From Poriferisodalis sp965231925 (GTDB lineage: Bacteria > Actinomycetota > Acidimicrobiia > Acidimicrobiales > Poriferisodalaceae), in the NCBI GenBank assembly GCA_965231925.1, contig OZ246894.1, positions 3,782,001 through 3,846,000 on the forward strand: a DNA stretch of 64,000 bases, given 5' to 3'. The notes under the pieces are model-generated. The model ran no database searches and had not been told where the DNA came from. It saw only the letters and a program-made list of their open reading frames with translations. The translations under genes and the position numbers were made by a program. Positions 35,881-45,918 of this stretch are shown here, in pieces (within the stretch, counting starts at the first letter, position 1; each line of letters begins with the position of its first letter).

Positions 35881-37521
35881 TTACCTCGTGGTGAACGGCA
35901 CGTAGTCGGGAATCTCACGGAGCATGGCAGCAGCGAGCATTCGGGCCTGCACTTCGAGCACCCGCCGGTAGGTGATCTTGTAGCCATAGGTGGGGTGCGT
36001 AATCTCGTGGTCGAGTCGCCGCTCGTAGGACGCGATCACAGCGCGACGCGCGGCTTGTTCGAGTGCCACGCCCCCGGCGCGAACAATGAAGCCGTTCTCG
36101 GCCACCTCGCCATTGTTCACGGAGTTAATCGCCACCGACTCGGCGATGATGGGCCGGAACTCCTCCGCCAGATCAAGGGCCAGGGCGGGCCGTCCGAACC
36201 TGGGTCGGTGATAGACGCCCAAGTACGGATCGAAGCCGATCGAGTACACGACGGCCGTGAGGTCCTTGACAAGCAAGGCATACAGGAACGACAGCAAGCA
36301 GTTCACCGGGTCGCGTGGAGGCCGGCGGTTGCGGCCTGCGAAGTCGAACGTGCCCAGGCGGTCGTCCCTCAACATCGACGCGAAGCTGCCGAAGTACGAC
36401 CGCGCCGCCGCTCCCTCGATGCCCAGCAGCGATTCGATCGAATCGACTTCGGCTGCCTTCGCTGCGAGCTCCTTCAGCTGCCGTACAGCGGCTTCCACCG
36501 GCTCGCGCGAGTTGCGCATCAGCAGCGTGCGGGAGTTGCGGATCTTGCCGACGACCATCTGGCGGGCCAGCGGCAGGCCCGCCTGGGCCGCTACTGCGAC
36601 CTGGCGCCGGCGCAACTCCACATGCTTAGACGGCAGACCGTGTGCGATCCCTTGGAACCAGCCGCCATAGCTGAACCAGCACACCGGGATTTCCTCCCGG
36701 AACGCTGCGTGGAGCAACTGGGTCGACACCTGAACGTTCCCGCTGAGATTGATCTGCGAAATGTCGATCAGGCGCTCGCTGCTGACTACCTCACGGTTGA
36801 TCTTGACCTCCACCCGGCGCTGGCTGATTCCCAGACGGGCGCCCTGCTCGGTTACGTACAGCGGTCTCGCCTCTGAATCGCGTGGCGTCAGACGCCTCGG
36901 CGTCTTCTCTACATGACCGGTGTGGAAGTTGGTCTCGTCTGGCAGACAAATGCCCACCAGCGAGCAGCGCGGACACTTCGGGCTGTTCACCAGCGGCGGC
37001 GGCGCATCCTCGGCAGCCGCGACATCACGCAGCCGCTCAACGGTGTCGAGCGTCTTGCCCATGAGTCGCTCGTCGAAGTCGACCGTCGTGCGCTCGCGTG
37101 ACGCTGCAAAATAGAATTGGCCCTCATCGCAGGCGTAGCCGCTGTCGCGCAAGATCAGCCCGATCGCGGCCAACTGCTGCAACTCCGGCTCCCACGCGGG
37201 TCCGTGCTTGGGCGGTCGACCGCGCTTGACCTCGACAGGCACGACCTTGCCATCGAAGCCCTCGACGATGTCCGTCTTGGCGATGAGCCCCAGCCGCTCC
37301 GAACTCACGAGCACCGAGCGCGCGTTCCTCACGGGATCGTCCTCAGAGGAACCGCCCATGCGCCCGCCGCCTTCGTCCACACGACGATGCACGTAGCGGC
37401 CATGGACTGTGTCCGCGTTGTCTTCGAAACGGCTCTGGACCCACTCGAGGAAAAACAAGCGCGGGCAGTACACGAACTCGTTGACCATGCGGGCCGGAAC
37501 GAGATCGGGTACTTCAGTCAC
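35881..37521 (-). CDS. cas4-cas1: Cas4-Cas1 fusion protein
   Basis: A 546-residue fusion. The N-terminal 200 or so residues are Cas4: NEFVYCPRLFFLEW supplies the first iron-sulfur Cys, VPVEVKRGRP is the RecB nuclease motif, and CPRCSLVGIC supplies the other cysteines. The rest is Cas1, starting LYVTEQGARLG and including the metal-site region NCLLSFLYALL and HRPRFGRPALALDLAEEF. Fused Cas4 selects PAM-bearing fragments of correct length for Cas1-Cas2. The GTG at 37521 overlaps the csb3 stop (GTGA), deciding the start. Typical for type I-G. Confidence 0.95.
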   Translation of the reverse strand: MTEVPDLVPARMVNEFVYCPRLFFLEWVQSRFEDNADTVHGRYVHRRVDEGGGRMGGSSEDDPVRNARSVLVSSERLGLIAKTDIVEGFDGKVVPVEVKRGRPPKHGPAWEPELQQLAAIGLILRDSGYACDEGQFYFAASRERTTVDFDERLMGKTLDTVERLRDVAAAEDAPPPLVNSPKCPRCSLVGICLPDETNFHTGHVEKTPRRLTPRDSEARPLYVTEQGARLGISQRRVEVKINREVVSSERLIDISQINLSGNVQVSTQLLHAAFREEIPVCWFSYGGWFQGIAHGLPSKHVELRRRQVAVAAQAGLPLARQMVVGKIRNSRTLLMRNSREPVEAAVRQLKELAAKAAEVDSIESLLGIEGAAARSYFGSFASMLRDDRLGTFDFAGRNRRPPRDPVNCLLSFLYALLVKDLTAVVYSIGFDPYLGVYHRPRFGRPALALDLAEEFRPIIAESVAINSVNNGEVAENGFIVRAGGVALEQAARRAVIASYERRLDHEITHPTYGYKITYRRVLEVQARMLAAAMLREIPDYVPFTTR

Positions 37522-38441
37522 TCGTCGTGCCGCCAGATCTCTCTCGGCGGACCGAACGTGCCGTAGCCGCCTTGGTCGCTGCGGCGGATCTGTGACTGGA
37601 TCACCCGCGCCACGCCCCAGCCCGGGTATTGGCGGCATCGCTCCGCAAACTGCTTCTCGAGCCGCGGTTCAGTAGGCGCTGGCTGCGAAGCATGGGCAAG
37701 CAGCGAAGCAACCGCTGCTGTTCGCGCCGGTCGAGCCCACAGAGGCCAAGTGAAGTGCCCGCGCTTCCAGCCGCCGGAGCAACCCTGAGTAGCAGTCCCG
37801 TCCGCCGACCGGTAGCAAGGGAAGCAACTCAATCCGAGAACGGCCAGCGCCTCCGCTCCGGGGTTGGTGCTCTTCTTGACGGAAGACGGATTTGTAGAAC
37901 TCAGTGCGTACAACCGATCATCCACGACATCCCACATCAGCGAGGGACCCTCGCTGCGGTACGTCCAAGGCTCCGACAGATCTGCCACGAGTTCCTCGTG
38001 GGTGACCGATCCGAGAATCTCACGCGCCATCACAACGAACTTCATCTGCCCCGCCGTGAAGTAGAAGTCGGTGGGCTTGGCTCTGCCGCCATTGTCAAGG
38101 CTGTTCTCTGCGACGAGACACATCGCTATCCTCCCTGCATCTCCGGCGCTGCGGGATCGGGACAGATAACGAGTTATCTCGTCCGGGTCCAACTTGAGCT
38201 TCGGCTCGACTCCTGAATCGAATGCAGGACCCGTAAGCCACTCCTGGATGAGCTTCAGTGCCGAGTGTGCTACTTCGGCAACGCTGTCCACAGGATCGAG
38301 AACTGGGTAAGGAACGACGCCGTCAGTCCACCGAAGCGTGACCGTCGTTTCATCCTGCTCGACTGCCAGATGCGCCCCAAGTGCCGCCATGAACCCGAGC
38401 GGGTTGGTGCCGGACAGTCCGCGCAACTCAATCTCCGCCAT
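37518..38441 (-). CDS. csb3: Csb3, type I-G Cas8-like subunit
   Basis: About 307 residues, starting MAEIELRGLSGTNPLGFMAA, a characteristic opening of the Csb3/Cas8g family. Later segments include KPTDFYFTAGQMKFVVMARE and CFPCYRSADG. It should act as the large, PAM-sensing subunit of the I-G effector. The start shares one base with the cas3 stop (TGATG), and its end overlaps cas4-cas1 by 4 bp. Identification rests on these segments and on operon position. Confidence 0.85.
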   Translation of the reverse strand: MAEIELRGLSGTNPLGFMAALGAHLAVEQDETTVTLRWTDGVVPYPVLDPVDSVAEVAHSALKLIQEWLTGPAFDSGVEPKLKLDPDEITRYLSRSRSAGDAGRIAMCLVAENSLDNGGRAKPTDFYFTAGQMKFVVMAREILGSVTHEELVADLSEPWTYRSEGPSLMWDVVDDRLYALSSTNPSSVKKSTNPGAEALAVLGLSCFPCYRSADGTATQGCSGGWKRGHFTWPLWARPARTAAVASLLAHASQPAPTEPRLEKQFAERCRQYPGWGVARVIQSQIRRSDQGGYGTFGPPREIWRHDE

Positions 38442-41400
38442 CAGCTCGCTTCTCCATCGGAGTTGGCGTGGCCATTGGCTTCCTCGGCGCTGCGACGATG
38501 GTCGGCCAGCCGGAGGATTGCCTCGAGCCACGCGAGTCCGTGGTGGCCGTATTTTGCGCTGAGCCGCCAGAAACGATCCGCCATCTCCAGAGCAAGGTTC
38601 GTCTCGGTGAACTCGGAATGGGTGCTCAGCAGCTTGCCATCGAACTCGTAGGAGAGCTCCTTGGGGCAAGGGTCGGCAACGATCGTCGGCAGTGGGCGGC
38701 CTTTGCCGTGGTGGGTTGCCACGAGATGGAGAACGAGATCGGGATCGTGAGCCCGATTCATGAGATCGCCGTTGGATTGGGCCAGCGCGACGCTGGCCAC
38801 TTCGTGGCGTACCGGCGGTCCTCCCCCTGGAGTGGGACGAACGCCCGGAAGCGATTTCGCCAGCGGCTCGCGCGGCATCGCCAAACGAACCGGGTCGTTG
38901 CCGACGAGCTGCGACTGAAACCGCTGATCCACCTTGCCGAGATCATGCAACTGACCCGCAAGGTGAAGATCGGCACACAACTCAGGCCCCAACACGAGAC
39001 GCTCCGCGAATTCCTTAGCTCGCTGTCCGACACCCGACAGATGGTCGCTCAACAGAACTCCGCTCCCTGTCAGCGACGCGTCGTCGCCACTGACGAACGT
39101 CAGCACATCGACGCTGCCCTGAACGAGCACGTAGTAGCCGCTTGACCAGAGCGATGCGAGATCCCTGACAGTGCCGGCGCGCTCGGCGGTGATAAGCTCG
39201 ATGTCGCTGTCACGGGGATTGACAAAGTGCCGTAGGGTGCCGGGCTCGCTGTCGCTGGCCGACGACGGATCGCCGACCAGCCATCGCAGGTGCTGCGGGG
39301 CCGTGGCTGGATCGCGGCCGCGGAGTTCTTCGACCCATGCCCGGATTCGCTCAAGCAGAGCCGGCTCATCGCCTGTGGAGGCGTCGTCTCCGGAGTCCTC
39401 GCGGACCGGTCGCGGCATCGTCGGGGCATCGTTGCCGAGCCATGATCGAAGCCACTCGTCGAGTTGATCGTCCAAGCGGATGGTGCATCGCCGGCCATAC
39501 GCCCACTGGGCCTCATCGCCAAGGTCCGAGATGACTTGGGAACTCTGTGGCGACCCAGCAGTCACGCTCGCATCGGGGCTTAACACGGACTGCCCTGGAT
39601 CCCATGTGCCTCCGGCGAGCCCTCCGACGCTGGTGTCCACCAGCAGGACGTCCCCTGGCCTGATTCCATCAACGGAAGTCGGCTCCACGACGTCTTCTCC
39701 GGCGACATAGCGCAAGACGGAGGTCGCCGAGGACTCGGCTCGGCTCGTGCGCGAAGGCGGTGGTTCCGCCCGGATCGCGACATCAGCCACAGGTGTCTCT
39801 TCGTGGCCTCGCAACCACGCACGCGCTGCCGAGATCGGCACCGAGAGTTGCTCGGCCGGTCGGGGCGGCACAAGACGCAGCGCCTCGCGGCTGCGATCTC
39901 GACGCCAGACGACGGCGACATCGGGCTCTGGCGGGTTGTCGTCGAAGCCGTGCAGGAAGTCGTCGATGTCGGGTTGCACTAGCGGCTCGGGACTGGTCTG
40001 CGCCCACGCTTCCATGTGCGTCGGCAGCAGCAGCGGCGCCGGCTGCCAGGGAGCAGTCGTCTCCTCAAGAGGCATGTCATCGAGCTGGCGGCTGTCCGGC
40101 CCGACATCGATCGTGTCGTCGTGTGCCCGCGCACCGAGCTCGCGCCATGTCGCCTGCACCGCGTTGCCATAGATCGGGTCGGGCTTCTTGCCTTCGACTT
40201 CAGTCTTCAATCCAAGGACCCAACACTTGGCAGGCTTGCCAGTGTGGTCCGCGAGAGTCCCGCGCCTGTCGAGACGACCCAGTCGCTGGCGGAGGCTGTC
40301 GAGTGGGCACGCCTCAGTGATGAGGGCGTCGAAGCTGAAGTCGGCACCGACCTCAATCGACTGTGTCGCTACGACCATCGCACGCTCTCGGTCGGGATCG
40401 TGCCGATCTGGATTCACCAGTTCAGCTATCTCGCGCAATCGACGTTCACGATCTAAGGGACGCATCCGTCCCGTGATGAGATACGCCCGGTGCCCCGCCT
40501 CTTCCAAGGCCCGGTGCACCTCGCGTGCGGTGCGTACCCGGTTGACCACAATGCCGACGCTGCGCTCGTGATCAAGCAATTCGCCCTTGATGATGCGCAA
40601 GCCTTCCTTGGGCAGTGCGACATGCGGCACCCGACCAGAGAGCCCGACCATTCGTGCCTGCTTCGCAGCCCGGACGATCTTTCGGAGCCGCTGTTGGGCT
40701 TCGCCGGGTGCTTCGAGATCTGCTGTCGGGTTGAGGGCAAAGCGACGCCGTGTGTCGTCACCCGGTGTCGCCGACATTTCTACGACAAAACCCCGCCGTG
40801 GCAGCACGTCGGCTCTGAACGAGTTGATTGATGCCTGGTCATCGAGGTCCCGAAGGGTGGCGACGAACGCTCTGCTCAGGTGCACCTCATCGAGAATGAC
40901 GAGGCAGTCGTTTCCGGCGAGTCCCGCGTGGATCGGTCGCATGCCTGCGCTTGTCCCGTAGCCGCGAAACAACAGCTTCGAGCCAAATTGGTCAATAGTG
41001 GACACCATCACCCAGGGTTGGTCAGGACGTGTGGCCCAGTCCCGGTCATGCGGAATGCCGCCACGCAGCGCGGAAACGCCGATTGGAGGGTCCGCGTCCG
41101 CGGCAACACGGGAGAGTGCACCGCCGATCTTGGCGAGGAGCCCATGGCCATTTGAATTCGTCGCCCCACCAATGGCATCACTGATGTGTCGTGCCCGTTC
41201 GAAGACTTGGTCGACCACGATGCGGCGATCGACAACGAACACAACACGTCGCGGAAAGACGGTCGGGCGGGCCGCGAGCGTGAACACCGCTGTGTCCAGC
41301 ACTGCGGTCTTGCCGGTCCCTGTCGGCAAGTCGATGACTTCGGGCCACTTTCCCTCGCTGAGCACCTGCTCGGTCAAGCGCACCTGCCACGGGTACGGCT

Positions 41401-41464
41401 CGTGACCATGCACGACACGGAAGAACTCCGCGAACTCAGCGGCGGACAGCGTGTCAACGCTCAT
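38441..41464 (-). CDS. cas3: Cas3 helicase-nuclease, type I-G (C-terminal HD)
   Basis: A 1007-residue-class Cas3 with reversed order: SF2 helicase first and HD domain last, as expected for I-G. Motifs are DLPTGTGKTA (Walker A), VILDEVHLSRA (Walker B, DEVH), VEMSATPGDD (motif III), VVATQSIEVGADFS (motif V) and RQRLGRLDRRG (motif VI). The C-terminal HD signature is HLAGQLHDLGKVD, with ATHHGKG further on. ATG 41464 lies 11 bp inside the csb2 end; an upstream in-frame ATG at 41503 is less likely. Located mid-operon between csb2 and csb3. Confidence 0.94.
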   Translation of the reverse strand: MSVDTLSAAEFAEFFRVVHGHEPYPWQVRLTEQVLSEGKWPEVIDLPTGTGKTAVLDTAVFTLAARPTVFPRRVVFVVDRRIVVDQVFERARHISDAIGGATNSNGHGLLAKIGGALSRVAADADPPIGVSALRGGIPHDRDWATRPDQPWVMVSTIDQFGSKLLFRGYGTSAGMRPIHAGLAGNDCLVILDEVHLSRAFVATLRDLDDQASINSFRADVLPRRGFVVEMSATPGDDTRRRFALNPTADLEAPGEAQQRLRKIVRAAKQARMVGLSGRVPHVALPKEGLRIIKGELLDHERSVGIVVNRVRTAREVHRALEEAGHRAYLITGRMRPLDRERRLREIAELVNPDRHDPDRERAMVVATQSIEVGADFSFDALITEACPLDSLRQRLGRLDRRGTLADHTGKPAKCWVLGLKTEVEGKKPDPIYGNAVQATWRELGARAHDDTIDVGPDSRQLDDMPLEETTAPWQPAPLLLPTHMEAWAQTSPEPLVQPDIDDFLHGFDDNPPEPDVAVVWRRDRSREALRLVPPRPAEQLSVPISAARAWLRGHEETPVADVAIRAEPPPSRTSRAESSATSVLRYVAGEDVVEPTSVDGIRPGDVLLVDTSVGGLAGGTWDPGQSVLSPDASVTAGSPQSSQVISDLGDEAQWAYGRRCTIRLDDQLDEWLRSWLGNDAPTMPRPVREDSGDDASTGDEPALLERIRAWVEELRGRDPATAPQHLRWLVGDPSSASDSEPGTLRHFVNPRDSDIELITAERAGTVRDLASLWSSGYYVLVQGSVDVLTFVSGDDASLTGSGVLLSDHLSGVGQRAKEFAERLVLGPELCADLHLAGQLHDLGKVDQRFQSQLVGNDPVRLAMPREPLAKSLPGVRPTPGGGPPVRHEVASVALAQSNGDLMNRAHDPDLVLHLVATHHGKGRPLPTIVADPCPKELSYEFDGKLLSTHSEFTETNLALEMADRFWRLSAKYGHHGLAWLEAILRLADHRRSAEEANGHANSDGEAS

Positions 41465-43145
41465 CTTCGACCCCGGATTCCGATTCAGACACATCTGCTG
41501 CACGCCGAGGGAGTGGTCGCATCAGACCGAGTCCCATGAATCGACCCGAACCCAACACGACGGGGCCTGTGACGTTCTCGTCAAATCTCACCGCAGCATG
41601 CACGAGGCGCCGACGCACACCAGAGGCCCGGCGGGTTCCCTGCACGAACGCGGGAAAGCGAGCCGCTGGATGCGCTCCAGTGGTCAGAGGATCCAATGAC
41701 ACTGCGACGGCTGCCGGTTGAGGAAGACCGACATGCAAGCACGATTGGCGAACCTGTTCGTCGGCGGCAGCCCAAGCCCTTGAACGCGAGGCCGGTGATC
41801 CGCTCGCCAGCCGGCCAGGATTCTTCGGAAGCGCAATGGGCGTCACGCTGACCCATTCAGGCGACGGCCGCTCCCAGGTCTGCGATCGGAGGGTGCGGAG
41901 TTCGAATGGCGGCTGCTTGCGCAGGAGCTCGATCGTGATGCCGCCGGTCAATGTGAGCCGACAGCGTCGGCCGGATCCGGCTTGTTCCCACTTGCCGATG
42001 GCGCGAAAAGCTGCGCGAGCAGCTTCGTCCCCCAAGGCCTCTGGCAGCATCACCGCGAGTCCCATAATGCGGCCGTCTGCGTGTGCGTGGCCCACGTTCG
42101 GCAGCGCAAGGAATGCAACGTGCGGGTCAAGGCTCGGGCAGCCGTCGGGCAAATGCCCGCTCAATCCCTCCGGCAGCGGATCATCGGCATGATGAAAGAT
42201 CGCGCCGCGCAGTGCTTCAGTCAGCTCGATCGTGCGCGTCGTCGGGAACCGCCGCTTGTCGTCTGGCAACTCGAAGATGAGGAAGTCACCGGCGGTGTCT
42301 GCCCGCAGTGCCGTCGACGAACCGTTGTCTGCGGCCACCGTGGAATACCGGACCCCGACGAAGGGCAGGGACCGTGGTCGCACGCCCTCGTGGCGTCGAT
42401 GTTCCCGTTCGAGTGCCATTAGCTGACCGCGCTGCGGGCAACGGAGCACGATCGGCCCGCGGCCGGGTTGCATCGTCGGCACCGCAGTCGTCTCAAGCAG
42501 ACGACACGACACGAGCGAGGACGAGTGCCCGAGCCGAGTCACTCTCGACAGCAACCCATCAAGAGCGTTCGCCAGATCGGGTACCGGCGTCTCAGCCCAG
42601 CTGAAGCAGACCTGAGCGCACGCAGGGGTCACCGACGGAAACTGACGCTCTTGCTTGCCGCGACCATCCGGAAGGAGGGCGTCCGCGTCCTTCGGGTTCG
42701 TCCGTCCTGCAGACTCGACGAGCGATGTCACATCTCGTTCCTTGTCGACCCTGTCACGCACTCGCTCGACCTTGCGCGTCAATTCTCCGTGTGAAGCTTC
42801 GAGTTCGGTGTCGTGCTCGTCGAGCAGGCCCTCCAGCCGATCAGCACGTCGTCGGTACTGCGCACCCCCAATGACCGAAGCATCGTTGACGGGCACGAAG
42901 TGGCTCACAGGACGTCGAATTGCGACATCGTCGGGCGGCGAGGCCGCGATTGCAGGCGCCTTGCAGGATTCAAGCCACACCAGCGCGTCGCGCTCGGCCG
43001 GGTCCGGGACATCGGCATCAGCCCAGGTTGCGACGAGAGCCGAGAACAAGCGAGCTGGGTGCGGAGGCCATTCATGCTCACCGCGGTCGTGATGCGCAGT
43101 CGCGACATATCGACCGGTCAGCAGCGTCACCTCGATGGAGATCAC
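41454..43145 (-). CDS. csb2: Csb2, Cas5-Cas6-like fusion of type I-G
   Basis: A 563-residue RAMP protein. The start ISIEVTLLTGRYVATAHHDR and EWPPHPARLFSALVATWAD match the Csb2 family. A charged, probably coiled segment lies at about residues 100-140. The C-terminal glycine-rich loop VVLGSGRFMGLGLMRPL is Cas6-like. In type I-G this protein both cuts pre-crRNA and caps the effector as Cas5. No separate cas6 gene is in the operon, which fits. The start overlaps csb1 by 4 bp. Confidence 0.92.
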   Translation of the reverse strand: MISIEVTLLTGRYVATAHHDRGEHEWPPHPARLFSALVATWADADVPDPAERDALVWLESCKAPAIAASPPDDVAIRRPVSHFVPVNDASVIGGAQYRRRADRLEGLLDEHDTELEASHGELTRKVERVRDRVDKERDVTSLVESAGRTNPKDADALLPDGRGKQERQFPSVTPACAQVCFSWAETPVPDLANALDGLLSRVTRLGHSSSLVSCRLLETTAVPTMQPGRGPIVLRCPQRGQLMALEREHRRHEGVRPRSLPFVGVRYSTVAADNGSSTALRADTAGDFLIFELPDDKRRFPTTRTIELTEALRGAIFHHADDPLPEGLSGHLPDGCPSLDPHVAFLALPNVGHAHADGRIMGLAVMLPEALGDEAARAAFRAIGKWEQAGSGRRCRLTLTGGITIELLRKQPPFELRTLRSQTWERPSPEWVSVTPIALPKNPGRLASGSPASRSRAWAAADEQVRQSCLHVGLPQPAAVAVSLDPLTTGAHPAARFPAFVQGTRRASGVRRRLVHAAVRFDENVTGPVVLGSGRFMGLGLMRPLPRRAADVSESESGVEDER

Positions 43146-44368
43146 GAGTCCTCCGCTACTCCCTCGCGCGCGGACAAGTCACGGCTGCGGCGAAGCAATT
43201 CCACCAGCTTGGGCGCTGGCACCAACTTGATGTCGCCGGTCTCCCAGCCAATTCCTTCGGTCTTGGCCGCCTCGGCCGCATCCTGCAGGAGAGCTGCGCT
43301 CGACTCGCGGCCGAAACTGATCGCTTCAGGGTCGGAGCCGTCACGGTGGACAAGCTCGAGCGACGGCGCGTGCTCGGGCACGAGCAAGCAACGAGAACGC
43401 AAGTCGAAGTCCATCTCGTAGGCGTAGGCGATCGCAGCGACGCCCAGCGCAGCGACAGCAGTCCGCGCCGCGACCGAGGCTTCTCTCGACGCATCCGCAA
43501 ACTTGAGCCGTCGCAGAGCGGGCAACGAGATCAGCGTTGTCTGGCGGGCTGATGAGATCGTCACTCCCCCGGCGAGCCCGTCGATCGACGGGGGGATGTT
43601 GCCGTGGTTGATCTCAGCCGGTCGGCCGTCAGAACCTGCCGTCTTCGGCTTGCCCTTCTCCATGGCCGCCTCATCCTTGTCCAGCGTCCAACGCTGATCC
43701 GCATCGGCGTGCTCGTACACAACGGCTGCACCGCGTTCGATCTGAAGGGGGTCGATCCGGCTGCCGACCTTCGATCCGACTTTCGCATCGAGTCCCACCA
43801 CCTCAGAAACGAAGGCCCGCTGGAACTTCGCACCAAGCCCGCCCTTCGGCCCTGTCGAATCCCATTGCCCGAACAGCAGAGCCGTTGGCGCGTACTTGAG
43901 CATCGCCGCCGCATTGCGCGGATGCGCGTCGGTAATCGCACGGCCGACGTCGGACAAGCGGAACAGCGTGCCACCGAGCAAGCTGTCCCGAAAGATCGCA
44001 TCGGCAAGACGGTGCGGCGCCTCCAGCACCGTCAAGCGCCCGATGTCGCTCACATCTGCCTCGGCAGTGAAATCCACGAACGGCACCGGAAAGCGCAGTT
44101 CGTCGGCTTCCCAGCCCTCCAGAAGTGCCAGTTCCGCACGATTCGCTTGTGATGCCACTGAATCGAGCAGCACCGTTGTGGCAACCCGGTCGCCGACCTG
44201 GCGTTCCTCGATGGCGTACTTGTGCTCGGCGCTGCTCGCTACGGCATACGTCGGCGGAAAGACCTTGCCCCCCGGGCCGTCGGCCGGCTGCAGGCTCATG
44301 ACCGAGCGCAGCGCGACCGCTCCACCCGCCACTGCATCTCGCAGCATCTCGTAGGTCAACTCAGACAT
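43142..44368 (-). CDS. csb1: Csb1, type I-G Cas7 backbone
   Basis: A 408-residue Csb1 (Cas7 of type I-G), the first gene of the operon. Family segments are GGKVFPPTYAVASSAEHKYA, VLLDSVASQANRAELALLEG and ALLFGQWDSTGPKGGLGAKF. It should polymerise along the crRNA. AAAGGAC is a ribosome-binding site a few bases upstream of ATG 44368. Start and family N-terminus agree. Confidence 0.94.
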   Translation of the reverse strand: MSELTYEMLRDAVAGGAVALRSVMSLQPADGPGGKVFPPTYAVASSAEHKYAIEERQVGDRVATTVLLDSVASQANRAELALLEGWEADELRFPVPFVDFTAEADVSDIGRLTVLEAPHRLADAIFRDSLLGGTLFRLSDVGRAITDAHPRNAAAMLKYAPTALLFGQWDSTGPKGGLGAKFQRAFVSEVVGLDAKVGSKVGSRIDPLQIERGAAVVYEHADADQRWTLDKDEAAMEKGKPKTAGSDGRPAEINHGNIPPSIDGLAGGVTISSARQTTLISLPALRRLKFADASREASVAARTAVAALGVAAIAYAYEMDFDLRSRCLLVPEHAPSLELVHRDGSDPEAISFGRESSAALLQDAAEAAKTEGIGWETGDIKLVPAPKLVELLRRSRDLSAREGVAEDS

Positions 44369-44739
44369 CTGGTGTCCTTTCTGACGGCATCCGGCCGCCC
44401 ATCAGTCGTTGCTGATCTTGCAGAGGGGGTGTGACATCACGAAGTGCGTGGCTCAACTTCGCGAAGCGCTCGCGGCGCGCGATGTCTCTCGCTGGGGTAT
44501 CGCCAACCGACGCTGCTCGTTCCTTGACCAAGGCCAAGGAATAGCTGCAACACACGTCTCCCGCCGGCCAATTGGCGAGGTCGGTGGTGCCTGGCAGCAG
44601 GGCACTGGGACCCGCAAAAGAGAATCCCGCCATTCCTGGTCAAGCCAAGGCGTCCAGGAAGGCGGGTAAGATTGAGGCCAGTATACCGCAGGCGAGCGGA
44701 CATGCGCGCACGAAATGACAGCAGGCCGTGCAGCGCGCT
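44369..44739. promoter_or_regulatory. Region upstream of the type I-G operon
   Basis: The 371 bp carry the csb1 ribosome-binding site and, presumably, the I-G operon promoter. At about 44636-44665 lies a 30-bp stretch (CTGGTCAAGCCAAGGCGTCC and the following AGGAAGGCGG) repeated with two changes at about 50591-50620. The short open frames here show no family resemblance. Confidence 0.4.
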
Positions 44740-45366
44740 TCATCGTCTGCGCCTCTTTCGAGCGTAGTCCGTTGGATCCTCCAACGTCCGGTAGTCGTGC
44801 TCGCAGAGTGTGTGCAATCGAACGGGTTCGCCGCGAACGCGCGGGGAAGGTAGGCGCCGACCATCTGGAGGCGCCCATGTCACCACTTCACAGGCAGCAA
44901 TGGACTGCTTGATCTCGACCACTGCATCGAGCGCTGGCATGAAATCCGTGTCGTCGGAGACGAGCACTGCGACGTCGAACTCGTTGCGCTGAGCCATCAG
45001 GACCATGTCAACGGCGAGTTTGGTGTCGACTCCCTTTTCCCGTGCAGTGCCGTCTGGCGCGTAGCTCAGCGGCCTGGTCCATGCTTCGACGAGCGGCAGG
45101 CGCTGCCAAGCCGCCACTTGGCGTTGTGCCGCGCTGTACCCCTTTGGGTCTCGGGTTCTCGATGGCATCCCTCGGTAGATGCGCACACCGACCAGAGAAC
45201 GCCGGACGTCGGATCGCGCGCGCAGATGATGCCCAAGCAGGTGTGGGTGGACCTGACCGCACCTCGCCGGTGCGGCGTCACCGCAGTACGCCCGCCGGGC
45301 ACCCATGTAGCAGTTCTGGCCGTCCACGAATAGTGCCACTCGGGCCGCCTCGATTCGCGCCATCAT
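44740..45366 (-). CDS. NYN (PIN-like) domain protein, LabA type
   Basis: A 208-residue putative nuclease of the NYN branch of PIN-like folds. ALFVDGQNCYMGAR carries the first Asp, REKGVDTKLAVDMVLMAQR the second and LVSDDTDFMPALDAV the third acidic cluster, in correct spacing for a metal-dependent RNase. The C-terminus is basic (DYARKRRRR). It lies upstream of the I-G operon on the same strand, 371 bp from csb1, so an association with CRISPR is possible but unproven. Confidence 0.82.
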   Translation of the reverse strand: MMARIEAARVALFVDGQNCYMGARRAYCGDAAPARCGQVHPHLLGHHLRARSDVRRSLVGVRIYRGMPSRTRDPKGYSAAQRQVAAWQRLPLVEAWTRPLSYAPDGTAREKGVDTKLAVDMVLMAQRNEFDVAVLVSDDTDFMPALDAVVEIKQSIAACEVVTWAPPDGRRLPSPRVRGEPVRLHTLCEHDYRTLEDPTDYARKRRRR

Positions 45367-45918
45367 GCCTCCATGAATCCTCGCCGAGGGTATCGGCAGT
45401 TGTCCGAGTTCACAATCACTAGACTCTCAGCGAATAATTCTTGCACTCAATATTAACAAGCATTTTAATGAAACTATCGTGTAGGCTCGTCGAAGTCGGA
45501 GATCAGCGGGCAGATCCAGGACGGTGCCCAGGCTTCGGCCCTCATTGAAGGAGTAAGACGCTCGGCATCTTGAGCGGCGCGCTCGTCATACGGGGGAGGC
45601 CGCGCGCCACCCTCCCTCATTGCACCACCGTGACGCCCGCTTCGAATTGCTGGCGTCGTGGACCTTCCAAGGTGGCTGCGCCGGTGCAGGCAACGGCGCA
45701 CCGCCCTGTCGTTCTCAGGTGCGCCATCAAATCCAGAGCTGCCTCTAACAGGATGCTGAAATATGCACGTTGGGCCGGAAGTGCACTCCCCTGACCTGCG
45801 GGTTCGCGTTCGGCGACCACCCCAAGATCGACTTTTTTCAGCACCCTGCCAATAGCAGGCGGAGGTACCGAGCCGGCCTGATTCGGACGGGCGCTTCCCT
45901 GCCTATCCCGCTCGAACG
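45367..45918. other. Gene-poor stretch with an AT-rich island
   Basis: No gene here can be supported by family resemblance. An AT-rich island at about 45415-45480 contrasts with the GC-rich surroundings and may mark a junction of acquired DNA. Open frames on the minus strand at 45474-45620 (48 codons) and 45617-45922 (101 codons) are unrecognised and may be decayed. Confidence 0.35.

Noticed and set aside
44361..44633. 90-codon frame upstream of csb1
   Set aside because: It overlaps the csb1 start and its ribosome-binding site and shows no family features.
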